DNA from: Micromonospora zamorensis
GTDB lineage: Bacteria > Actinomycetota > Actinomycetes > Mycobacteriales > Micromonosporaceae
Assembly: GCF_900090275.1 (NCBI RefSeq)
Contig: NZ_LT607755.1
Coordinates: forward strand, 2,666,001-2,730,000
Direction of reading: 5' to 3'
Length of the DNA stretch: 64,000 bases
The notes beneath the pieces are model-generated. The model had not been told where the DNA came from and ran no database searches. It saw only the letters and a list, made by a program, of their open reading frames with translations. Shown here piece by piece: positions 21,009 to 29,924 of the stretch. Both the position numbers and the translations under genes were made by a program. The first letter of the stretch is position 1, and each line of letters begins with the position of its first letter.

Positions 21009-21638
21009 ATGAAGTCGGCAAGTCGTATCGGCGTAGGCGGCCCGGTGGGCAGCGGCAAGACCGCGATCATCGAGGCTGTCGTGCCCCGTTTCGTGGACAA
21101 CGGGCTGCGCGTACTGGTGATCACGAACGACGTCGTCACCACCGAGGACGCGAAACACGTCCGGCGCGCCCTGACCGGGGTCCTCGTCGAGGAACGGATC
21201 CTCGGGGTCGAGACCGGCGCCTGCCCGCACACGGCCGTGCGCGAGGACCCGAGCATGAACCTGGCGGCGGTGGAGGACATGGAGTCCCGGTTCCCGGACA
21301 GCGACGTGGTGCTGATCGAGAGCGGCGGCGACAACCTCACGCTGACGTTCAGCCCCGCCCTGGTCGACTACTTCATCTACGTCATCGACGTGGCGGCCGG
21401 CGACAAGATCCCGCGCAAGAACGGCCCGGGGATCTCCAAGTCCGACATCCTCGTGATCAACAAGACGGACCTCGCCCCCTACGTGGATGCCGACCTCGAG
21501 CTCATGGCCCGCGACGCGGACGTGACGCGCAACGGCAAGCCGGTCATGTTCACCAACTGCAAGACGGGTGAGGGCATCGACGAACTCGTCTCGTTGATCC
21601 GCCGCAACGCGCTCTTCGACGCCGAAGTGGTCGCATGA
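21009..21638 (+). CDS. ureG: Urease accessory GTPase UreG
   Basis: A 209-aa SIMIBI-class GTPase. P-loop GPVGSGKT at residues 10-17, switch region [12 protein letters not shown], the nickel-binding Cys-Pro-His in [19 protein letters not shown], and the guanine specificity motif NKTD ([11 protein letters not shown]). It hydrolyses GTP to drive nickel transfer into UreC. ATG 21009 follows a clear AGAAGGA site. Its stop overlaps the ureD start. Confidence 0.95.
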   Translation: MKSASRIGVGGPVGSGKTAIIEAVVPRFVDNGLRVLVITNDVVTTEDAKHVRRALTGVLVEERILGVETGACPHTAVREDPSMNLAAVEDMESRFPDSDVVLIESGGDNLTLTFSPALVDYFIYVIDVAAGDKIPRKNGPGISKSDILVINKTDLAPYVDADLELMARDADVTRNGKPVMFTNCKTGEGIDELVSLIRRNALFDAEVVA

Positions 21639-22552
21639 TCACACTGGACGGTGCGCGGGAACTGGCGCCGTACCAGGACCAACCGGCACAGCTGCCCGCC
21701 GCGTCCAACGGCAAGGTCGGCGTGCTGCGCCTCGGGTTCGAACGGCGCGGTGACCAGACGATCCTGCACGACCTCTACCGGCAGTCACCGCTGCTCGTCC
21801 AGCGGGCGCTCTACTGGGACGAGGAGATGCCGCAGCTTCCCTGCGTCATGATCCTCACCACCTCCGGCGGTGTGCTCCAGGGCGACCGCCTGCACATGGA
21901 CGTCGACCTGGCACCGGGCAGCCAGGCGCACCTGGTCACCCAGGCCGCCACCAAGATCCAGGAGATGGACGCGAACTACGGCTCGCAGATCCAGCGCTTC
22001 ACCCTGGCCGAGGACACCTACCTCGAATACCTCCCGGAGCCCGTGATCCCGTACCGGGGCAGCCGGTTCGTCACCGACACCCGGGTGCGGCTCCCGGAGA
22101 GCGCCACCATGCTCTACGGCGAGGTCCTCCAGCCCGGCCGGAAGTACTACCGCGACGGGGAACTCTTCGCCTACGACCTCTTCTCCTCCTCGTTGCGCGC
22201 GGAGCGTCCCGACGGCCGGCAGTTGTTCGTGGAGAAGTTCGTGGTGGCTCCCGGGCAGTTCCCGGTGGCGCGGCTCGGCGTCATGGATCGCTTCCACATC
22301 TTCGGCAACGTCGTACTCCTCGCCAGCCCGGAGCGGGCCGCCCGCGTCTACGAACGGACCTCGACGCCGGTCTGGGACGAGGAGACGCCGCTGGCCAGCG
22401 CCGTCAGTCGACTGCCGAACGACGCGGGCCTCATCTTCAAGGTCCTCGGCCAGGAGACCGAGCCGGTCCGTGCCGCGGTCCGTGCCTTCTGCGTGGCCGC
22501 CCGCGAAGAGGTGACCGGCCGGACCTTCCCGCCGGCCTTCAGTTGGCGATGA
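21635..22552 (+). CDS. ureD: Urease accessory protein UreD
   Basis: A 305-aa UreD/UreH scaffold of the maturation complex. Conserved elements: [20 protein letters not shown], the hallmark [32 protein letters not shown] (Thr-x2-x-K-I), and [17 protein letters not shown]. Start overlaps the ureG stop (ATGA). The order ureABCEFGD, with ureD last, matches the Yersinia arrangement. UreD is somewhat longer than the usual 210-280 aa of actinobacteria. Confidence 0.92.
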   Translation: MITLDGARELAPYQDQPAQLPAASNGKVGVLRLGFERRGDQTILHDLYRQSPLLVQRALYWDEEMPQLPCVMILTTSGGVLQGDRLHMDVDLAPGSQAHLVTQAATKIQEMDANYGSQIQRFTLAEDTYLEYLPEPVIPYRGSRFVTDTRVRLPESATMLYGEVLQPGRKYYRDGELFAYDLFSSSLRAERPDGRQLFVEKFVVAPGQFPVARLGVMDRFHIFGNVVLLASPERAARVYERTSTPVWDEETPLASAVSRLPNDAGLIFKVLGQETEPVRAAVRAFCVAAREEVTGRTFPPAFSWR

Positions 22553-22573
22553 CGGATCCCCAAGGAGAATGCC

Positions 22574-23599
22574 GTGCCGAGCGTGACCCGCAGCTGGGAC
22601 AGGCTGAGTGACCACAACCCTCTGATCGGGTTCGTCGACGCCTGCCTGCGCGGGCCGGCACAGGTCGTCCTGCAGAACAACCCGCTCACCGGGCTGCTCG
22701 TCCTCGTCGCGATCGCCTGGGGAGCGTTCGAGAACGGGCAACCACGGATCCTCGGGGGAGCGGTCCTCGGTCTCGTCGTCGGCACCGCCACGGCCGTCGC
22801 CCTGCGGGTGGACGAGCCCTCCTTGCGCAAGGGACTGTTCGGCTTCAGCCCGCTGCTGACCGGGATCGCCGTCCCGACATTCCTCGACGACCGGCCGTTG
22901 ATGTGGCTCTACCTGGTGCTCGGAGCGATCGCCACGACAGTTGTCACACTGGCCCTGAACGCGATCTTCAAGACCTGGGGCCTGACCGCGTTCACCATGC
23001 CGTTCGTGCTGACCACCTGGGTGCTGCTGCTGGCCGCGTACCAGTTCGACCGGTTCACCGTGCTGACCAACCTGAAGCCGATGTTTCCCGGCGAGGGGCA
23101 GTTGACCGGTGGCCGCTTCGACTGGGGCCTGGTCCCCACCTTCCTGCGCGGGGTCTCCCAGATCTATCTGATCAACAGTTGGGTCACCGGCCTGATCATC
23201 CTGGTCGCGCTGCTGGTCAACTCCCGCTGGTCGGCGCTCTTCGCGGTGATCGGCGCGGTCGGCGCGACACTGCTGGCGCTCTGGTTCGGCGCCGACGCGG
23301 CCTCCCTGGACAAGGGCCTGTTCGGCTTCAACGCGGTGTTGACGGCGATCGCCGTTGGTGCGGTGCTGCACCGTCCCGGAGCGCTGGTGACCCTCTACAC
23401 CCTCTTCGGAATCGCCCTGACGCTCTTCGTCCAGATGGCCCTGGCGACAGTGCTCACCCCACTGGCCATCCCGGTGCTCACCGGACCCTTCAACATCGCC
23501 ACCTGGTTGCTGCTGCTGCCCAAACGGCACTTCGCGCCGGTGCCCAACCACGAACGCGCCAAGGAGACCGTCGTCTCGACGGTGAAGCACTCCGTCTGA
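22574..23599 (+). CDS. Urea transporter (UT family)
   Basis: A 341-aa membrane protein of the urea channel (UT/Yut) family, facilitating urea entry. The two inverted halves each begin after a conserved LRKGLFGFSPLLTGIA / LDKGLFGFNAVLTAIA motif, and the N-terminus carries the UT signature QNNPLTGLLVL. About ten membrane helices. GTG 22574 follows AAGGAG and lies 21 nt after ureD, so it belongs to the operon. Co-operonic UT genes are known next to Yersinia urease (yut) and are unusual in actinomycetes. Confidence 0.9.
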   Translation: MPSVTRSWDRLSDHNPLIGFVDACLRGPAQVVLQNNPLTGLLVLVAIAWGAFENGQPRILGGAVLGLVVGTATAVALRVDEPSLRKGLFGFSPLLTGIAVPTFLDDRPLMWLYLVLGAIATTVVTLALNAIFKTWGLTAFTMPFVLTTWVLLLAAYQFDRFTVLTNLKPMFPGEGQLTGGRFDWGLVPTFLRGVSQIYLINSWVTGLIILVALLVNSRWSALFAVIGAVGATLLALWFGADAASLDKGLFGFNAVLTAIAVGAVLHRPGALVTLYTLFGIALTLFVQMALATVLTPLAIPVLTGPFNIATWLLLLPKRHFAPVPNHERAKETVVSTVKHSV

Positions 23600-23626
23600 C
23601 CGTACCGAGAGGAGAGGTGAGCTTCC

Positions 23627-25288
23627 GTGCTCGCTCAGGACGCGGTGAACTCGGGCGACACCGCCTGGGTGCTGGTTTGCGCCGGCCTCGTGTTGTTCAT
23701 GACCCCCGGCCTGGCCGTCTTCTACGGTGGAATGGTCCGCACCCGCAACGTGCTCGCGATGTTGCAGCAGAACATGGTCGCGTTGGGGGTCGTCAGCCTG
23801 ACCTGGGTGCTGGTCGGCTACACCATCGCCTTCGGAGACGACGCCGGCACCGGCCTCTTCGGCAACCTCGAACTCTTCGGCCTCAACGACCTTCGGGTCC
23901 CGCCCGCACCCCACCTGCACGTGGTCACCGGCCAGGTGACCATCCCGACCCTGGCGTTCGTCGCGTACCAGATGATGTTCGCGGTGATCACGCCCGCGCT
24001 CGTCACCGGCGCCACCGCGGGCCGGCTGAGGTTCGCCGGCTGGGTCGCGTTCCTGGCGATCTGGTCCATCGTGGTCTACGCGCCGGTCGCGCACTGGCTC
24101 TGGCACCCCGACGGCTGGCTGGCCCGGTTCGGCACCCAGGACTGGGCCGGCGGCATGGTGGTCCACGCCTCCGCGGGAGCCGCGGTGCTCGGCACCCTGC
24201 TGGTCGTCGGACGCCGCCGTGGTTGGCCCCGCACCGCGTCCCCGCCCAACTCCATCCCGCTGACCATCCTCGGGGCGGGCATCCTCTGGTTCGGATGGTT
24301 CGGCTTCAACGGCGGCGACGGACTCCAGGCCAACGGGCTCGCCGCCCAGGCGCTGATCAACACCCATCTCGCGGCCGCCGCCGGCATGCTCGTCTGGCTG
24401 GTGGCGGAGCGGCTGAAGGACGGCCACAGCACCGTCGTGGGTGGCGTCTCCGGCGCTGTCGCGGGACTCGCGACGGTCACCCCCGCCGCCGGGTACGTCA
24501 ACACCCTCTCGGCCATCGCCATCGGAGCGATCGCCGGAATCGTCTGCCACTTCGCGCTGCGGTTGAAGTATCTGCTCCGGCTCGACGACGCGCTGGACGT
24601 CCTCGCGGTCCACTTCGTCGGCGGCATGCTCGGCTCGCTGCTGGTCGGCTTCTTCGGCGACAGTGGTGTCAACCCGCTCGGCAAGGACGGTCTCCTCTTC
24701 GGCGGCGGCGGGTCCCTGCTCTGGCACCAGATCGTCGGCGTGGTCGCCGTGGTGGCCTTCTCCTTCGTGCTCAGTTGGGCGATCGCCGCCGCCGTGCAGG
24801 CCGTCCTCGGGCTCCGTGCCCCCGCCGACGAGCAGGACAACCTCGACCACGCCCAGCAGGACGCCGACGCGTACCACCTGGGCGGTGTTGCGGGCCTCAA
24901 CGGCACTGGCGCACCGCAGCGTCGACGCGAACCCGGACGGGAACGCGGCGCCGAACGGCCCGCCCGGCCGCTTCAGAACGCCCGGCTGGTCACCGCGACG
25001 GTCAATCCGACGCTGCTGCCGACCACCCGGGAGCTACGCGACGCCCTGGTCGGTGCGGGAGCCACCTCGATCGTGCTCTTCGACGCCACGGTCTCCACCG
25101 CCGAACCGACTGCCCGTTCGCTGCCCCGGGGCTACTGGCAGGACCAGGACCTCGTGGGCCGCGCCCGGGTCGAGGTCGTGGTGGAACGCGAGGCGGTGTC
25201 CGCCGTGCTGGACGTGCTGGGCCGTTACGGTGCCGAGCGCTCGGAGTGCTTCGTGCAGGACGTCCAGCTCGCGACGGACGTCCGCTGA
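23627..25288 (+). CDS. amt: Ammonium transporter with C-terminal PII-like domain
   Basis: A 553-aa fusion. Residues 1-405 are a normal 11-TM Amt channel: FYGGMVRTRNVLAMLQQNM, TPALVTGATAGR, the pore Asp/His pair in DWAGGMVVHASAGAA and the second twin His in LAVHFVGGMLGS, plus FGWFGFNGGD. Residues 405-450 are a charged linker. Residues about 452-545 resemble a PII signal protein: LVTATVNPTLLPTTRELRDA, GATSIVLFDATV, then LVGRARVEVVVEREAVSAVLD and ECFVQDVQ. The T-loop is short and lacks the usual modified Tyr. It should move ammonium across the membrane, and the attached domain may gate the pore. Last gene of the urease operon, 27 nt after the urea transporter. Confidence 0.88.
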   Translation: MLAQDAVNSGDTAWVLVCAGLVLFMTPGLAVFYGGMVRTRNVLAMLQQNMVALGVVSLTWVLVGYTIAFGDDAGTGLFGNLELFGLNDLRVPPAPHLHVVTGQVTIPTLAFVAYQMMFAVITPALVTGATAGRLRFAGWVAFLAIWSIVVYAPVAHWLWHPDGWLARFGTQDWAGGMVVHASAGAAVLGTLLVVGRRRGWPRTASPPNSIPLTILGAGILWFGWFGFNGGDGLQANGLAAQALINTHLAAAAGMLVWLVAERLKDGHSTVVGGVSGAVAGLATVTPAAGYVNTLSAIAIGAIAGIVCHFALRLKYLLRLDDALDVLAVHFVGGMLGSLLVGFFGDSGVNPLGKDGLLFGGGGSLLWHQIVGVVAVVAFSFVLSWAIAAAVQAVLGLRAPADEQDNLDHAQQDADAYHLGGVAGLNGTGAPQRRREPGRERGAERPARPLQNARLVTATVNPTLLPTTRELRDALVGAGATSIVLFDATVSTAEPTARSLPRGYWQDQDLVGRARVEVVVEREAVSAVLDVLGRYGAERSECFVQDVQLATDVR

Positions 25289-25315
25289 GCTGGCGCACGT
25301 CGGCGTGAGCCTCGG

Positions 25316-26044
25316 TCACCTCTTCGACCGGCGGGAACGGAGCAGGAACGACACGGTGGACAGGGCGAGCGTTCCCCAGGCCGGCACCCAGCGTGGTTGT
25401 TGCTGCGCCAGCGTTCCGATGCCACCCCCGGTGGCGTAGCAGAGCAGTGCCAGGAGCCCGAGGAAGGTGCCCTGGCGGGCCTGCTTCCGGCGGGTGTCCG
25501 GTCCGGCGAGCCAACGCCCGACGCGTTCGCCGATCTTCGCCACCGTGCCCGACTGGTAGGTGATGTGGGTGGTGATCCCGGCACTGCGGACGAACAGGGT
25601 CGCCAGCGCACCCATGGCGAAGCCACCCGCGGCGGCCAGCGCGATCCGCGGCGGCCCGCCCTGCCGGCCGTGGTGGAGCAGGACGTTGAGCACCGCCCAG
25701 AGTGCCAGCGTGGCCACGGTGCAGGCGAGTCCCCGCAAGGACGGCGACCACGGGCTCCGTGCCGCGCGTACCTGTGAGACCACGCCCGTCCCGGCGGCGA
25801 ACGCGATCAGTGAGGCCGCGGACTCGGGCCAGGCGGCGTGTCGTCCGGCCAGGCCGATGCCCAGGAGGACGGCGTTGCCCGACTGGTTGGCGACGAACGC
25901 GCCGTAGCGCAGGAAGGCGAACGCGTCCACGAAGCCGGCGATGCCGGTGGTGAGGGCGAGGACCAGGAGCGGGCGCCGAAACTCCCCGTACACGTCCTGC
26001 GGGTCCGAGATGGCCGAGGGCCGCGCGGGTGCCGGGTCTCCCAT
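25316..26044 (-). CDS. DUF1275 (YoaK-like) membrane protein
   Basis: A 242-aa membrane protein of the DUF1275 family, with about six hydrophobic segments. Family signatures seen: TGIAGFVDAFAFLRYGAFVANQSGN and FAMGALATLFVRSAGITTHITYQSGTV, the latter ending in the conserved GxV. Function is unknown. It converges on amt with a 27-bp gap and no obvious terminator. ATG 26044 has AAAGG upstream. Confidence 0.8.
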   Translation of the reverse strand: MGDPAPARPSAISDPQDVYGEFRRPLLVLALTTGIAGFVDAFAFLRYGAFVANQSGNAVLLGIGLAGRHAAWPESAASLIAFAAGTGVVSQVRAARSPWSPSLRGLACTVATLALWAVLNVLLHHGRQGGPPRIALAAAGGFAMGALATLFVRSAGITTHITYQSGTVAKIGERVGRWLAGPDTRRKQARQGTFLGLLALLCYATGGGIGTLAQQQPRWVPAWGTLALSTVSFLLRSRRSKR

Positions 26045-26090
26045 CGCCTTTCACACCCTCCGGACAGAGGAACCGGACAACCCTGGCATT

Positions 26091-26103
26091 CGGTATTTTA
26101 CCG
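26091..26103. promoter_or_regulatory. Short dyad upstream of the DUF1275 gene
   Basis: CGGTA-TTT-TACCG, a perfect 5-bp dyad in a locally AT-rich spot 47 nt upstream of ATG 26044. Possibly an operator or promoter element. Confidence 0.3.
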
Positions 26104-26199
26104 CCAAGGCCGCGGCTCGATCCGTTTCCCGTCCGATCCCACCGGGCGACGCGGACACGGGCAGGCCGGAGGGCGATGCTGCCGGTCGGGCGCAGGTCA

Positions 26200-26205
26200 T
26201 AGGGT
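26200..26205 (+). promoter_or_regulatory. -10 box of the phosphatase gene
   Basis: TAGGGT, 7 nt before GTG 26213. Confidence 0.5.
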
Positions 26206-26212
26206 GGTCCCC

Positions 26213-26926
26213 GTGGCGACCCTTCTGCTTCTGCGACACGGCCGGACGACCGCGAACGCCGACGGCGGCCTGGCCGGCCGCCAGCCGGTCGAGCTGGACG
26301 AGACGGGCCGGGCCCAGGCGGCCGCGGTCGGCGAGCGACTGCGGTCGGTGCCGCTCGCCGCAGTGGTGACCAGCCCGCTCATCCGGTGCCGGCAGACCCT
26401 GGAGCTCGCGCTGCCCGACGCCGACCCGCTCGTGGAGGAGGGCTTGATCGAGTGCGGCTACGGAGCCTGGGAGGGACAGCCACTGAAGAAGCTGGCGAAG
26501 GAGCCGCTCTGGCCGGTGGTCCAGCAGCACCCCAGCGCCGTGGTCTTCCCGCAGGGTGAGGCGATGGCGGCGATGGCCGCACGGGCGGTCGCGGCGGTGC
26601 GCGCATGGGATGCGCGGATCACCTCCGAGCACGGCCCGGAGGCGGTCTGGCTGGCGTGCAGCCACGGCGACGTGATCAAGGCGATCGTGGCCGACGCGCT
26701 CGGCGTACACCTAGATCTTTTTCAGCGGATCGTGGCCGACCCGGCGTCGGTGACGGCGATCCGGTATACGACGCTGCGGCCGTTCCTGCTGCGGCTCAAC
26801 GACACCGGGGGCGACCTGGCCGCACTGGCGCCGCCGCCACGCAAGCGCCGCCGGGCGGCGCGGGCGGCGACGAGCGCGGCCGACTCCGACGCCCCGGTGG
26901 GCGGCGGCGCGGGGGCCGGCCGGTGA
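26213..26926 (+). CDS. Histidine phosphatase (MSMEG_4193-like)
   Basis: A 237-aa histidine phosphatase/phosphoglycerate mutase superfamily protein. The catalytic RHG motif is in LLLRHGRTTANADG at the N-terminus; partner residues are in SPLIRCRQTLE, the acid in IECGYGAWEG, and the second His in LACSHGDVIKAI. The C-terminal 40 residues are basic and disordered (PPPRKRRRAARAA). It matches the MSMEG_4193-type protein that precedes DUF3090 and mshC in many actinobacteria. The substrate is not known. GTG 26213 has no ribosome binding site and fits a leaderless transcript. Confidence 0.85.
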   Translation: MATLLLLRHGRTTANADGGLAGRQPVELDETGRAQAAAVGERLRSVPLAAVVTSPLIRCRQTLELALPDADPLVEEGLIECGYGAWEGQPLKKLAKEPLWPVVQQHPSAVVFPQGEAMAAMAARAVAAVRAWDARITSEHGPEAVWLACSHGDVIKAIVADALGVHLDLFQRIVADPASVTAIRYTTLRPFLLRLNDTGGDLAALAPPPRKRRRAARAATSAADSDAPVGGGAGAGR

Positions 26927-27028
26927 GGCGGAGTGCGCCACGCCCGGGTGCAAGGGCCGGTGCGCCGGGCGTGGCGGGGACCACGGTGATTCGGGTCGGT
27001 GGGGTGCGCGGTGCCATGGCGGGCCGGA

Positions 27029-27034
27029 TAGGGT
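27029..27034 (+). promoter_or_regulatory. -10 box of the DUF3090 gene
   Basis: TAGGGT, 7 nt before ATG 27042. Confidence 0.5.
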
Positions 27035-27041
27035 CGTGGGT

Positions 27042-27626
27042 ATGACCCACCAGGTGCACGCCTTCGAACCGCCGGAGCGGTTCGTCGCCGGGACTGTCGG
27101 GCCGCCGGGGGAGCGCACGTTCTTCCTGCAGGCTCGCGGCGGCGGCCGGCTGGTCAGCGTCGCGCTGGAGAAGGTCCAGGTGTCCCTGCTCGCCGAGAAG
27201 CTGGAGGAGCTGCTCACCGAGGCACAACGTCGCTTCGGGGTGGATCTGCCCGAGCTGGCGCCGGTGATCGGCGACAACGAGCCACTGGACACTCCGGTCG
27301 ACGAGGAGTTCCGGGTCGGGACCCTCGGGCTGGCCTTCGACGTGGACACCGCGACCGTGGTGATCGAGGCGATCGCCGCGGGCGAGGTGGAGCCCGAGGT
27401 CGAGCTGGGCGACGAGGACGACGAGGACGAAGACGACGACGAGGACGAAGAGCCGGACGAGGACCTGGACCGGCTCCGGGTCCGGCTCACCCCGCAGGCG
27501 ACCCGCCAGTTCATCGAGCGGGCCCGGCGAGTGGTCAACGCGGGCCGGCCGCCGTGCCCGCTCTGCGGCCAACCGTTGGACCCCGCCGGGCACCTGTGCC
27601 CGCGGCACAACGGTTATCACCGGTGA
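27042..27626 (+). CDS. DUF3090 domain protein
   Basis: A 194-aa DUF3090 protein. Conserved beginning THQVHAFEPPERFVAGTVGPPG and FFLQARGGGRLVSVALEKVQV; a strongly acidic insert (D/E run near residues 126-146); then RLTPQATRQFIERA and a probable zinc ribbon CPLCGQPLDPAGHLCPRHN at the C-terminus. The family is restricted to actinobacteria and has no known activity. ATG 27042 is preferred over GTG 27036. Its stop overlaps the next gene (GTGA). Confidence 0.85.
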   Translation: MTHQVHAFEPPERFVAGTVGPPGERTFFLQARGGGRLVSVALEKVQVSLLAEKLEELLTEAQRRFGVDLPELAPVIGDNEPLDTPVDEEFRVGTLGLAFDVDTATVVIEAIAAGEVEPEVELGDEDDEDEDDDEDEEPDEDLDRLRVRLTPQATRQFIERARRVVNAGRPPCPLCGQPLDPAGHLCPRHNGYHR

Positions 27627-28441
27627 CCTCGTCCGGCCTCCAGCCTCGCCAGGACGGCGACGCCGCGCTGCGGCTGCTGCGTGACGGCGTGCTCGACCTG
27701 GAAGGTCGGCTGGTCGACGCGTCCAACACGACCCTGCGCGGCATCCTGACCCTGGAGGGGGTCACCGCCCGCTGCGTCTACAAACCGGTCCGGGGCGAGC
27801 GCCCACTGTGGGACTTCCCCGACGGCACCCTGGCCGGCCGGGAGGTCTCGGCATACCTGGTCTCCCGGGCGACCGGCTGGGACCTGGTGCCGCCCACCGT
27901 GCTGCGCGACGGCCCGTTCGGCCCCGGCTCCTGCCAGCTGTGGATCGACGAGCCGGAGGACGCCGAGCCGCTGGTCGGGTTCCTGCCGGCCGGTGAGCTG
28001 CCGCCACGCTGGTTCCCGATCGCCGCGGCCCGCGACGACGACGGCGCCGCGTACGCCCTCGCGCACGCCGACGATCCCCGGCTGGCCCGCCTCGCGGTGC
28101 TCGACGCGGTAATCAACAACGCGGACCGCAAGGGCGCTCACGTGCTGGTCGGTGCCGACGACCGGATCTACGGCGTGGACCACGGGGTGAGCTTCCACGT
28201 GGAGGACAAGCTGCGTACGGTGCTCTGGGGTTGGGCCGGCAAGCAGCTGCCCGCGGACGCCGTGGAGATGCTCGACGGGCTCGCCGGGCAGCTCGCCGGC
28301 GCGCTCGGCGCGGAGTTGGCCGACCACCTCACCATCAGTGAGGTGACCGAGGTGGCCTCCCGGATCGACCGGTTGCGCGAGACCGGCCGCTTCCCGCAGC
28401 CACCGGAGGACTGGCCGGCGATCCCCTGGCCACCCATGTGA
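27623..28441 (+). CDS. SCO1664-family PI3/4-kinase-like protein
   Basis: A 272-aa protein of the SCO1664 family, which resembles the PI3/4-kinase or HipA-like kinase fold. Seen: a nucleotide-binding-like strand with Lys in TARCVYKPVRGERPLWDF, REVSAYLVSRATGWDLVPPT, the catalytic-loop-like VLDAVINNADRKGAH (Asn-Asn-x-Asp) and the DFG-like YGVDHGVSF. Whether it phosphorylates protein or a small molecule is unknown. GTG 27623 overlaps the DUF3090 stop. It precedes mshC by 66 bp, as in other actinobacteria. Confidence 0.8.
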   Translation: MTSSGLQPRQDGDAALRLLRDGVLDLEGRLVDASNTTLRGILTLEGVTARCVYKPVRGERPLWDFPDGTLAGREVSAYLVSRATGWDLVPPTVLRDGPFGPGSCQLWIDEPEDAEPLVGFLPAGELPPRWFPIAAARDDDGAAYALAHADDPRLARLAVLDAVINNADRKGAHVLVGADDRIYGVDHGVSFHVEDKLRTVLWGWAGKQLPADAVEMLDGLAGQLAGALGAELADHLTISEVTEVASRIDRLRETGRFPQPPEDWPAIPWPPM

Positions 28442-28495
28442 CCCGTTGTCATCTTGATCACCCGTGAGGCGCTCCGACCTCGTCGTCGGGCTGGC

Positions 28496-28501
28496 TAGGC
28501 T
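28496..28501 (+). promoter_or_regulatory. -10 box of mshC
   Basis: TAGGCT, 6 nt before ATG 28508. Confidence 0.5.
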
Positions 28502-28507
28502 GATCCC

Positions 28508-29746
28508 ATGGAGTCTTGGGCGGGACACGAGGTGCCACGGCTGCCGGGCAGGGGCGAGCCGTTGGCGCTGTACGACTCGGCGCGGCAGGGTGTCCACCCG
28601 AGCGAACCGGCCGACTCGGGGAGCATGTACGTCTGCGGCATCACCCCGTACGACGCCACCCACCTCGGCCACGCCGCCACCATGATCACGTTTGACCTGG
28701 TGCAGCGGATGTGGCGGGACGCCGGCCGCCCGGTGCGCTACGTGCAGAACGTCACCGACATCGACGACCCGCTGCTGGAGCGGGCCGCCCGCGACGGCGA
28801 GGACTGGGTGGTCCTGGCGATGCGGGAGACGGCGCTGTTCCGCGAGGACATGGAGGCGCTGCGGATCATCCCGCCGGAGCACTACGTGGGCGCTGTCGAG
28901 TCCATCCCGGACATCGCCGACAAGGTCGAGGTGCTGGTCAAGGACGGCGCCGCGTACCGCCTCGACGACGGCACCGGCGACGTCTACTTCGACATCTCCG
29001 CCACGGGCCGGTTCGGCTACGAGTCGAACCTGACCCGCGAGCAGATGCTGGAGATCTTCCCGGAGCGCGGCGGTGACCCCGACCGCGCCGGCAAGCGCGA
29101 CCCACTGGACCCACTGCTGTGGCGTGGCGCCCGCGAGGGGGAGCCGTCCTGGCCGGGCGGGGAGCTGGGCCCGGGCCGCCCGGGATGGCACATCGAGTGC
29201 GCGGTCATCGCGCTGAACCTGCTCGGCGACCGGATCGACGTCCAGGGCGGCGGCAACGACCTGCTGTTCCCGCACCACGAGGCGTCCGCCGCGCACGCCG
29301 AGCGGCTCACCGGTCAGGCACCGTTCGCCGAGCACTACGTGCACGCCGGGATGATCGGCCTGGACGGCGAGAAGATGTCCAAGTCCCGCGGCAACCTGGT
29401 CTTCGTGTCCCGGCTGCGCGCCGACAAGGTCGACCCGATGGCGGTCCGCCTGGCGTTGATCTCCGGGCACTACCGCAGCGACCGCACCTGGACCGACGAG
29501 CTGCTCACGACCGCCAAGGAGCGCCTGGACCGTTGGCGGCGGGCCGCCGCCGCGCCGGCCGGGCCGTCCGGGGCGGAGCTGCTGGCCGGCGTACGCGAGC
29601 GCCTGGCCGACGACCTCGACACCCCCGGTGCCCTGGCGGTCGCCGACCGCTGGGCCGAGGCGACCCTCGCCGGCGCCACGGATGACGCCGAAGCGCCCGC
29701 CCTCTTCGCGAACACGGTGGACGCCCTCCTGGGCATCCGCCTCTGA
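28508..29746 (+). CDS. mshC: Cysteine--GlcN-Ins ligase, mycothiol biosynthesis
   Basis: A 412-aa MshC, a class I cysteinyl-tRNA synthetase paralogue that joins cysteine to GlcN-myo-inositol using ATP, the third step to mycothiol. Seen: zinc Cys in [16 protein letters not shown] (HIGH-type signature HLGH), the second zinc Cys in [15 protein letters not shown], and KMSKS ([10 protein letters not shown]). It lacks the tRNA anticodon-binding extension, which separates it from CysS. ATG 28508 has no ribosome binding site and appears leaderless. Presence of mshC itself marks an actinomycete. Confidence 0.95.
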   Translation: MESWAGHEVPRLPGRGEPLALYDSARQGVHPSEPADSGSMYVCGITPYDATHLGHAATMITFDLVQRMWRDAGRPVRYVQNVTDIDDPLLERAARDGEDWVVLAMRETALFREDMEALRIIPPEHYVGAVESIPDIADKVEVLVKDGAAYRLDDGTGDVYFDISATGRFGYESNLTREQMLEIFPERGGDPDRAGKRDPLDPLLWRGAREGEPSWPGGELGPGRPGWHIECAVIALNLLGDRIDVQGGGNDLLFPHHEASAAHAERLTGQAPFAEHYVHAGMIGLDGEKMSKSRGNLVFVSRLRADKVDPMAVRLALISGHYRSDRTWTDELLTTAKERLDRWRRAAAAPAGPSGAELLAGVRERLADDLDTPGALAVADRWAEATLAGATDDAEAPALFANTVDALLGIRL

Positions 29747-29805
29747 CACCTCTCCCGGCAGACGGCACGCGTGCCGCAGCGCCGCGCGCCTCGCCGCGGC
29801 GGTCG

Positions 29806-29882
29806 TGATCGACTCGGCTTTCAGGAAGTCGCGGTGTCCGGGCCGGTGTGATGCCCCGATTTCCTGCAACCCGAGTCGGTCA
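29806..29882. repeat. Palindromic interspersed element (REP/MITE-like), type A
   Basis: Two 33-nt arms (29806-29838 and 29850-29882) form an imperfect inverted repeat around an 11-nt centre. The arms start TGATCGACTCGG and TGACCGACTCGG when read inward. It sits between the convergent mshC and gntR stops and can fold into a long hairpin. I recall similar sequences scattered in Micromonospora genomes; that needs a search. Confidence 0.7.
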
Positions 29883-29924
29883 CCGGGATGGGCGCGGATC
29901 GCGCGGGGCGGGGGCGGGACGGGG

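Noticed and set aside
21785..24877. 1030-aa open frame antisense to ureD, the urea transporter and amt
   Set aside because: Composition is dominated by Gly, Asp, Glu, His and Gln without any fold; the sense genes are certain.
27408..27470. Acidic GAC/GAG repeat run as a microsatellite
   Set aside because: It encodes the acidic insert of DUF3090 proteins, which is normal for the family.
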